NCBI GenBank assembly: GCA_001796995.1
Contig: MGOB01000058.1
Span: 17,172-22,295 of the forward strand
Direction: 5' to 3'
Source: Chloroflexi bacterium RBG_16_68_14
GTDB taxonomy: Bacteria; Chloroflexota; Dehalococcoidia; DSTF01; RBG-16-68-14
Length of the DNA: 5,124 nt
In this document: piece after piece, positions 1 to 5,124 of the stretch
How positions within the stretch are numbered: position 1 is the first letter of the stretch
How the letters are laid out: every line of letters begins with the position of its first letter
Notes under the pieces: model-generated
Databases searched by the model: none
Seen by the model: only the letters and a program-made list of their open reading frames with translations
Told to the model about the DNA's origin: nothing
Program-made: the position numbers and the translations under genes

Positions 1-1
1 C

Positions 2-910
2 GGCCTGCCCCAGCTCCTGGAGCGACGCAACGCGCTGGCCGCTCTCAGCCCCGCAGAGACAGCGGCCCAGCGCTCGGGCAACCTGGCGCAGGCCCGCGCC
101 ACGGAAGCGGTCGCCGCGGGCGAGGCCGATGTCGCTGTCCGACTGCGGGCGCAAGACGTTGTGCCCAAACCCCTCCCCCGGTCGGCAGCCTCGCCGAAAG
201 CAGCCCCCGTCGAAAACGTGTTGCTCCGCATGCAGGAAGACCTTCTGCGGGCGATAGAGAAGCCCGTCGAAGAGCGCACCTGGGTGATGGCCATCGACCT
301 GCGCAAGTGCATCGGCTGCTCCGCCTGCACCATCGCTTGCAAGGCGGAGAACCAGCTCCCGCCCGGCGTGGTCTACCGCCCCGTCATTGATATCGAGGTA
401 GGCGAATACCCCAACGTCAGCCGCCAGTTCGTGCCACGGCCCTGCATGCAGTGCGACGACCCACCCTGCGTGCCCGTCTGCCCCGTGGGGGCGACCTACA
501 AGCGGCCGGACGGCATCGTCGAGATCAACTACAACAGGTGCATCGGCTGCCGCTACTGTATTCCGGCCTGCCCCTACAGCGCCCGCACCTTCGACTTCGG
601 CGAGTACTACACGGACGACACCCCGGCGCGGCAGGCCTATGAGGAGACGTACTCGCCCGAGTACGGCCGGAACTGGAAACGGGGCGAGAACAGTTCGCCG
701 GTGGGGAACGTCCGCAAGTGCCAGTTCTGCCTGCACCGGCTGAACGTGGGGATGCTGCCCGCCTGCGTCACCACCTGCATCGGTGAGGCCACCTTCTTCG
801 GTGATAAGAGCGATCCGGACAGCCTGATCAACGAGCTGATCAACCGGCCGAATGTCATTCGGCTCAAGGAAGAGCTTGGGACCGAGCCCAAGGTCTTCTA
901 CTTGCTGTAA
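2..910 (+). CDS. ttrB: Four-cluster [4Fe-4S] electron-transfer subunit of a molybdoenzyme (TtrB/PsrB/NrfC type), 5' partial
   Basis: This is the electron-transfer subunit that would carry electrons between the membrane anchor encoded next and the catalytic subunit encoded third. Sixteen cysteines form four groups, numbered from the first visible codon: CX2CX2CX3C (residues 103-113), CX2CX4CX3C (148-160), CX2CX2CX3C (180-190) and CX2CX11CX3C (240-259). This is the full set for four [4Fe-4S] clusters in the DmsB/NrfC/TtrB family. The reading frame has no stop back to the window edge, giving 302 visible residues. The only in-frame start upstream of the ferredoxin domain is GTG at 161; ATGs follow at 230 and 287. 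None has a good ribosome binding site, and the three-base GC pattern before 161 fits this frame, so I annotate a partial gene. The first 53 residues are alanine-rich with no cysteine or Tat motif. The family assignment is strong; the TtrB identity rests on gene order and the TtrA-like partner. Confidence 0.85.
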   Translation, partial: GLPQLLERRNALAALSPAETAAQRSGNLAQARATEAVAAGEADVAVRLRAQDVVPKPLPRSAASPKAAPVENVLLRMQEDLLRAIEKPVEERTWVMAIDLRKCIGCSACTIACKAENQLPPGVVYRPVIDIEVGEYPNVSRQFVPRPCMQCDDPPCVPVCPVGATYKRPDGIVEINYNRCIGCRYCIPACPYSARTFDFGEYYTDDTPARQAYEETYSPEYGRNWKRGENSSPVGNVRKCQFCLHRLNVGMLPACVTTCIGEATFFGDKSDPDSLINELINRPNVIRLKEELGTEPKVFYLL

Positions 911-916
911 GGAGGG
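911..916 (+). promoter_or_regulatory. Ribosome binding site of the NrfD-type anchor gene
   Basis: GGAGGG directly follows the TAA stop of the ferredoxin gene and lies 5 bases before the ATG at 922. It is a near-perfect Shine-Dalgarno sequence. It fixes the start of the membrane subunit, and the 11-base gap leaves no room for a separate promoter or terminator, so the two genes are co-transcribed. Confidence 0.85.
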
Positions 917-921
917 CCATC

Positions 922-2199
922 ATGCGAAGCGAAACGATCCGCGCCGCCCCCGCCCCCCTCGAGCGGTTGCCGCTGTTTCCCGTGTTCGCCGTCGTCTGGC
1001 TGGCGGCGCTGATCCTGGGCGCTGTCGGCGTCTACCAGCGTCTTGCCGAAGGGCACACGCCAGCCGACTACGGCAGCTACATTCCCTGGGGCATGTGGGT
1101 GGCGTCCTACGTCTATCTCATCGGCCTCTCAGCCGGCGCCTTCCTCCTCTCAGCGCTGGTCTACGTCTTCGACGTCCGGCGGCTGGAGCAGATCGGGAAG
1201 CTCGCCCTCTTCACCGCCCTGGTCACCCTGATCAGCGCGCTCGTTATCATCTGGCTCGACATCGGCCGCATGGAGCGGTTCTGGTACATCTATGCGTATG
1301 GGCGCCCCAGCTCCATGATGGCCTGGATGGTCTGGCTCTACACCGCGTACTTCCTGCTCATCCTGGCCGAGCTGTGGTTCGCCCTGCACCAGGACCTCAT
1401 CCGCTGGTCGGAACGAAGAGACATCCAGGGCGCGCTGGCGCGCTTCCTCACCTTCGGCTTCACGGACGCAAGCGAGCAGGCGCGGGCCTTTGACCGTAGG
1501 ACATTGCGCCTGCTGGGGACGGTGGGGGTGCCGCTGGCCATCGCCTTCCACGGAGGCGTCGGCGCCCTCTTCGCCTCGGTGGCGGCGCGGCCGTTCTGGA
1601 ACGCCGCCATCTATCCCATCGCCTTCATCGTGGGGGCGCTGGCCTCCGGCGGGGCGCTGCTCACCGCCATCGTGGCCTTCTTCTGGCCGCAGCGGGGCAC
1701 CTGGGAGCACCGCGACCTGGTGACCTTCCTGGGGCGGATGACGCTGGGCCTCCTCCTGTTCTACCTGCTGCTGGAGTGGGCGGAGTTCAGCCTCGGTCTC
1801 TACGGACAGTTGCCTGAGGAGTCGGGGGTCTACCAGGAGATCCTCTCGGGTCAGTACTGGTGGGTCTTCTGGATCATCCACGTCGTCGTCGGCGCCATCA
1901 TTCCCATCGCGTTGCTCTCCCAGCAGGCCCGCTCAGCGTTTTGGGTCGGCCTCGCCGGAGCCCTGATCGCCGGCAGCTTTGTCGCCGTCCGGCTGAACGT
2001 GGTCATCCCGGGTCTGGTCAGACCGCAGCTCGAGGGGCTGGAGACCGCCTACGTGGATGACCGCCTCGGCTTCAGCTACTTCCCCAGCCTGATGGAGTGG
2101 CTTGTCGTGGTGTTCGTGGGCGCGGTGCTGGTGGGAGCCTTCTACTTAGGTTACCGTCTGCTGCCGCTTACCGGCGCAGGAGAGGAGACGAAGTCATGA
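922..2199 (+). CDS. ttrC: NrfD/HybB-family quinol-interacting membrane anchor subunit (TtrC type)
   Basis: This 425-residue integral membrane protein is the likely quinol-oxidising anchor of the complex. Hydrophobic segments lie at about residues 18-38, 58-82, 92-113, 130-154, 195-220, 226-255, 268-292, 312-333, 338-362 and 388-412, giving about ten helices, as in the HybB/DsrP side of the NrfD family. Family-like signatures are PWGMWV (55-60), WLDIGR (111-116), HGGVGALF (210-217) followed by ARPFW (222-226), and LLEWAEF (283-289). The conserved His, Arg, Trp and Glu among these are candidates for the quinone pocket (inference). There is no heme-binding motif. A charged loop of about 40 residues (155-194) separates helices 4 and 5. 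The start is set by GGAGGG 5 bases upstream, and the stop overlaps the start of the catalytic gene. It is longer than Salmonella TtrC (about 340 residues), so the TtrC name is by operon position and partner rather than close similarity. Confidence 0.85.
   Translation: MRSETIRAAPAPLERLPLFPVFAVVWLAALILGAVGVYQRLAEGHTPADYGSYIPWGMWVASYVYLIGLSAGAFLLSALVYVFDVRRLEQIGKLALFTALVTLISALVIIWLDIGRMERFWYIYAYGRPSSMMAWMVWLYTAYFLLILAELWFALHQDLIRWSERRDIQGALARFLTFGFTDASEQARAFDRRTLRLLGTVGVPLAIAFHGGVGALFASVAARPFWNAAIYPIAFIVGALASGGALLTAIVAFFWPQRGTWEHRDLVTFLGRMTLGLLLFYLLLEWAEFSLGLYGQLPEESGVYQEILSGQYWWVFWIIHVVVGAIIPIALLSQQARSAFWVGLAGALIAGSFVAVRLNVVIPGLVRPQLEGLETAYVDDRLGFSYFPSLMEWLVVVFVGAVLVGAFYLGYRLLPLTGAGEETKS
2183..2187 (+). 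promoter_or_regulatory. Ribosome binding site of the catalytic gene, inside the end of the anchor gene
   Basis: AGGAG, within the purine-rich run GGAGAGGAG, lies 8 bases before the ATG at 2196. It sits inside the last codons of the anchor gene. Together with the ATGA overlap (start ATG 2196-2198, stop TGA 2197-2199) it indicates translational coupling of the anchor and catalytic subunits. Confidence 0.8.
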
Positions 2200-5124
2200 G
2201 CGAGCAGGATAACTCCGAGCAGCGCAATGGCTCTTCCGGCCTGAGCCGCAGGTCCTTCATCAAGACCTCCGCCCTGGTGGGAGGGAGCGCCCTGGCCGCC
2301 AGCCAGGTGCCCTGGCTGCTGAGCCGCCAGACGGCCTCGGCTGGCTATCTCACTCCAACGGAGGAGTACAGCCAGGCCAAGCCGGAGAACATCATCTACA
2401 GCATCTGCCAGCAGTGCAACACCCAGTGCGGCATCAAGATCAAGATCCAGGACGGGATAGTGATCAAGGCGGACGGGAACCCTTACAGCCCCTGGACGAT
2501 GAGGCCGCACCTGCCCCTGGAGACGTCCCCCTTCGACGCGGCTACCGTCGAGGGCGGCATCTGCCCCAAGGGACAGGCTGGCCTGCAGACGGGGGCGGAT
2601 CCCTATCGCATTCGGCGGGTACTGAAGCGGGCCGGGCCCCGAGGCTCCAAACGCTGGCAGTCGATCCCGTTCGAGCAGGCCATCGACGAGATCGTCAACG
2701 GCGGCAAACTGTTCGCCGACGTGGCCGGCGAGGAAGGCCGAGAGGTCACCGGCCTGAAGGAGATCTGGGCGCTGCGCGACCCCACGGTCGCCGGAGAGAT
2801 GGAGAAAGGCGTCAAGGCCATCCTGGCCGAGAAGGACGCGGACAAGAAGAAGGCCCTGGTGGAGGAGTTCAAGGCGACGCACGCCGACCACCTGGGCATG
2901 CTCATTGACCCGGACCATCCCGACCTGGGCCCGAAGAACAACCAGTTCGCCTTCGTCTGGGGCCGCCTCAAGGCTGGCCGCGGCGACCTGATCCCGCGCT
3001 TCACCAGGGATGCTTTCGGCTCGGTCAACGCCCACGGCCACACCACCGTCTGCCAGGGCTCGCTCTACTTCACCGGCAAGGCGATGAGCGAGCAGTACCT
3101 GTACGACGAGAAGGATGCGAAGACGAAGTGGACGGCCGGCAAGAAGTTCTTCTGGCAGGCCGACCAGGAGTCGGCGGAGTTCATCATCTTCGTCGGCGTG
3201 AACCCCTTCGAGGCCAGCCAGGGCCCGCCCCTGCGGGCGCGGCGCATCACTGAAGGGCTGGTAAGCGGCCGCCTCAAGTACGTCGTGGTCGACCCGCGCA
3301 TGTCCCGGACGGCGGCCAAGGCCTGGAAGTGGCTGCCCAACATTCCGGGCACCGAAGCGGCCATCGCCCTGGGCCTCATCCGCTGGGTCATCGACAGCGA
3401 GCGCTACGACGCCCGCTTCCTGGAGAACGCCAACAAGGCAGCGGCGGCGGCGGATGGCGAGCCTTCGTGGAGCAACGCCGCCTGGCTGGTGAAGATCGAG
3501 GAGGGCAAGCCCAGCACGTTCCTGCGCGCCTCGGAGATCGGCCTGCCCGTGCTCGAGAAGACCTTCACAGACAAGAAGACCGGCGAAGAGAAGCCGTACG
3601 AGTTCGACCCCTTCGTCGCGCTCCGCGGCGGCCAGCCGGTGGCCTTCGATCCGAACGACGAGGAGAACCCGGCGGAGGGCGACCTGCTGGTGGACACCAC
3701 CATCGGTGAGTTTCAGGTGAAGAGCGCCTTCCAGTTGCTCAAGGAGGAGGCGTCATCGCGCACCATCGAGCAGTGGGCGGAGATCGCGGGCGTAAGGGCG
3801 CGCGACCTGGAGGAGATAGCGGAGGAGTTCGTCAGCTACGGCAAGAAGGCGGCCTGTGACATCCACCGCGGCGTGTCCCAGCACACCAACGGCCTCTACA
3901 GCTGCAGCACCTGGTTCAACCTGAACCTGCTCATCGGCAACTACGACTGGAAGGGCGGGATGACCGCCGGCGCCACCTACGACCAGGCCGGCACCAAGGA
4001 AGGCCAGCCCTACCCGCTGGCGAGCATGCATCCCGACAAGGCAAAGCCCTTCGGACTGAGCATCATCCGGCACGACGCCAAGTACGATGCGAGCACGCTG
4101 TTCGAGGACTACCCGGCCAAGCGGGTCTGGTACCCGCTCTCCAGCGACATCTATCAGGAGATCATCCCCTCGGCCGGCGACGCCTATCCGTACCAGATCA
4201 AGGCGATGATCCTGTACATGGGCACGCCGGTGTACTCTCTGCCCGCCGGCCACACCAACATCGAGATCCTCGCCGATCCCAACAAGATCCCGCTCTTCAT
4301 TTGCAGCGACATCACCATCGGCGAGACTTCCATGTACGCCGACTACATCTTCCCGGACCTGCCGACCTACGAACGGTGGGAGTTCAGCGGCACGCATCCC
4401 AACGTGGTCTGGAAGGTGCAGGCCATCCGCCAGCCGGCCGCCGTCTCCCCCAACGAGACAGTGACCGTCTTCGGCGAGCAGATGCCGCTCAGCGTGGAGG
4501 CGCTGATCCTGGGCATCGCGGAGAAGCTGGGGCTGCCCGGCTTCGGCGCCGGCGGCCTGGGTGACTACGGCGACTTCAACCGGCCCGAGGACTTCTACCT
4601 CAAGGAGGTGGCCAACGTGGCCTTCGGCCACAAGGCCGACGGCAGCGACGCCGTGTCGGACGCCGATGACGCCGAGGTCGAACTCTTCGTCCAGAGCCGC
4701 CGCCACCTGCCGCCCGCCATGTTCGATCTTCAGCGCTGGCAGGCAGCGGTCAATCCGGAGCTGTGGCGCAAGGTCGTCTACCTGCTCAACCGCGGCGGCC
4801 GCTTCGATGCCTACGAGAAGGCGTACGACGGCGAGAAGCTGAAGAACCAGTACGCCGCCCAGATCAACATGTACCAGGAGAAGACCTACAGCACCAAGGA
4901 CTCGATGACCGGCGAGCACTTCCGCGGCGTGCCCAACTACACGCCCGCTCCCCTCGATGTCCTCGACCGGCCGGTGCAGGACGAAGGGTTCGACCTGCGC
5001 CTCATCACGGCCAGGGAGATCACCCACACCAAGAGCCGCACCGTTGTCGACTACTGGCTGCTGGGCATCAACCCGGAGGGCGTCTTCACTATCAACCGGC
5101 AGGACGCCGAGCGGCTGGGGCTGG
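2196..5124 (+). CDS. ttrA: Molybdopterin (bis-MGD) oxidoreductase catalytic subunit, TtrA-like, 3' partial
   Basis: This is the catalytic subunit, with 976 complete codons and no stop before the window end. In order it has a Tat signal (SRRSFIK, residues 17-23; likely cleavage after A47-S48-A49), a [4Fe-4S] motif C71-X2-C74-X3-C78-X44-C123 ending in ICPKG, and the core molybdopterin domain. GHTTVCQGS places Cys286 as the probable molybdenum ligand. Further core elements are a dinucleotide-fold-like segment (329-395), RGVSQHTNG (558-566) and GETSMYADYIFPDLP from residue 709. The last residues (INRQDAERLGL) look like the start of the C-terminal cofactor-binding domain, so perhaps 100 or more residues are missing. 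The family is DMSO reductase type II-like Mo/W enzymes exported by Tat. Within it, the HGHTTVCQGS context, the LIDPDHPDLGPK segment (236-247) and the B-C-A gene order favour the TtrA branch, which includes tetrathionate reductases and related oxyanion reductases. The likely reaction is two-electron reduction of an external acceptor such as tetrathionate to thiosulfate; the substrate is an inference. Selenate reductase SrdA is the main alternative. Confidence 0.88.
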   Translation, partial: MSEQDNSEQRNGSSGLSRRSFIKTSALVGGSALAASQVPWLLSRQTASAGYLTPTEEYSQAKPENIIYSICQQCNTQCGIKIKIQDGIVIKADGNPYSPWTMRPHLPLETSPFDAATVEGGICPKGQAGLQTGADPYRIRRVLKRAGPRGSKRWQSIPFEQAIDEIVNGGKLFADVAGEEGREVTGLKEIWALRDPTVAGEMEKGVKAILAEKDADKKKALVEEFKATHADHLGMLIDPDHPDLGPKNNQFAFVWGRLKAGRGDLIPRFTRDAFGSVNAHGHTTVCQGSLYFTGKAMSEQYLYDEKDAKTKWTAGKKFFWQADQESAEFIIFVGVNPFEASQGPPLRARRITEGLVSGRLKYVVVDPRMSRTAAKAWKWLPNIPGTEAAIALGLIRWVIDSERYDARFLENANKAAAAADGEPSWSNAAWLVKIEEGKPSTFLRASEIGLPVLEKTFTDKKTGEEKPYEFDPFVALRGGQPVAFDPNDEENPAEGDLLVDTTIGEFQVKSAFQLLKEEASSRTIEQWAEIAGVRARDLEEIAEEFVSYGKKAACDIHRGVSQHTNGLYSCSTWFNLNLLIGNYDWKGGMTAGATYDQAGTKEGQPYPLASMHPDKAKPFGLSIIRHDAKYDASTLFEDYPAKRVWYPLSSDIYQEIIPSAGDAYPYQIKAMILYMGTPVYSLPAGHTNIEILADPNKIPLFICSDITIGETSMYADYIFPDLPTYERWEFSGTHPNVVWKVQAIRQPAAVSPNETVTVFGEQMPLSVEALILGIAEKLGLPGFGAGGLGDYGDFNRPEDFYLKEVANVAFGHKADGSDAVSDADDAEVELFVQSRRHLPPAMFDLQRWQAAVNPELWRKVVYLLNRGGRFDAYEKAYDGEKLKNQYAAQINMYQEKTYSTKDSMTGEHFRGVPNYTPAPLDVLDRPVQDEGFDLRLITAREITHTKSRTVVDYWLLGINPEGVFTINRQDAERLGL
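2244..2342 (+). other. Twin-arginine (Tat) signal peptide of the catalytic subunit
   Basis: Residues 17-49 of the catalytic subunit hold S-R-R-S-F-I-K, a close match to the Tat consensus (S/T)RRxFLK. A moderately hydrophobic Ala/Gly/Leu stretch (about 24-42) follows, then an A-S-A cleavage site before Gly50. A 16-residue polar leader precedes it. This means the folded, cofactor-loaded enzyme is exported and works on the outer face of the membrane, which is known for Tat-dependent molybdoenzymes such as TtrA. The ferredoxin subunit may ride with it or carry its own signal upstream of the window. Confidence 0.88.

Noticed and set aside
161..163. GTG as the start of the ferredoxin gene
   Set aside because: It has no good ribosome binding site and the frame is open and coding-like upstream. 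Kept only as a fallback.
852..1493. Open frame of 213 codons on the + strand bridging the ferredoxin and anchor genes
   Set aside because: It is out of frame with two clear genes and extremely Arg/Pro/His-rich, a frame-shifted shadow. The anchor frame has the ribosome binding site and the family motifs.
1150..1881. Open frame of 243 codons on the - strand
   Set aside because: It is antisense to the membrane helices of the anchor. The product is Glu/Gln/Arg/Pro-rich and is explained by reversed hydrophobic codons.
2151..3041. Open frame of 296 codons on the - strand
   Set aside because: It is antisense to the anchor end and catalytic N-terminus, including the Tat signal and cluster motif, and has no family features of its own.
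3753..5027. Long open frame of 424 codons on the - strand
   Set aside because: It is wholly antisense to the catalytic gene, whose cofactor motifs are clear. Its protein is rich in Val, Leu, Gly, Asp, Arg and His in a pattern typical of a reversed GC-rich codon phase, and has no recognisable domain.
2196..5124. Arsenate reductase (ArrA) or thiosulfate/polysulfide reductase (PhsA/PsrA) as the first choice for the catalytic subunit
   Set aside because: Operons of those types usually run A-B or A-B-C and the enzymes are shorter in the Phs/Psr case. The B-C-A order, large size and ligand context fit the TtrA branch better, though this is not proof.
1..5124. A novel defence, mobile or RNA-based system
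   Set aside because: The window is filled by three co-oriented respiratory genes. I saw no repeats of CRISPR type, transposase, integrase, tRNA or structured intergenic region, and the intergenic space totals only 11 bases.

Overview
The window is a GC-rich, gene-dense stretch (roughly mid-60s % GC by eye, strong G/C preference at third codon positions) with three genes on the + strand in one tightly packed operon. They encode a three-part, membrane-anchored molybdoenzyme of the complex iron-sulfur molybdoenzyme (CISM/DMSO reductase) superfamily. The base composition and protein style suit a GC-rich bacterium such as a member of Chloroflexota or Actinomycetota, but no phylogenetic marker is present, so that placement is a low-confidence guess.

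Layout: (1) about 2-910, a four-cluster [4Fe-4S] electron-transfer subunit (TtrB/PsrB/NrfC type). Its frame is open to the left edge, so its true start, and possibly a Tat signal, probably lies outside the window. (2) 922-2199, a polytopic NrfD/HybB-type membrane anchor (TtrC type) with about ten hydrophobic segments, preceded by a strong ribosome binding site. (3) 2196 to the right edge, the catalytic molybdopterin subunit (TtrA type) with a Tat signal, an N-terminal [4Fe-4S] motif and a candidate cysteine ligand to molybdenum. It is cut by the window end inside the C-terminal cofactor-binding domain. Genes 2 and 3 overlap by an ATGA, and there is no non-coding stretch longer than 11 bases between the genes.

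Working model: the NrfD anchor exchanges electrons with membrane quinol, the four-cluster subunit passes them along, and the Tat-exported catalytic subunit reduces a terminal acceptor on the outer face of the membrane. The gene order B-C-A (ferredoxin, anchor, catalytic) matches Salmonella ttrBCA (tetrathionate reductase) and the srdBCA selenate reductase of Bacillus, and differs from the A-B-C order usual for Phs, Psr and Dms. The catalytic subunit resembles the TtrA branch, but the substrate (tetrathionate, selenate, another sulfur or metalloid oxyanion) cannot be fixed from sequence alone.

I see no mobile element, CRISPR array, RNA gene or clearly new system here. The points worth a second look are the missing N-terminus of the ferredoxin subunit, the unresolved substrate, and the large anchor and catalytic-subunit variants.
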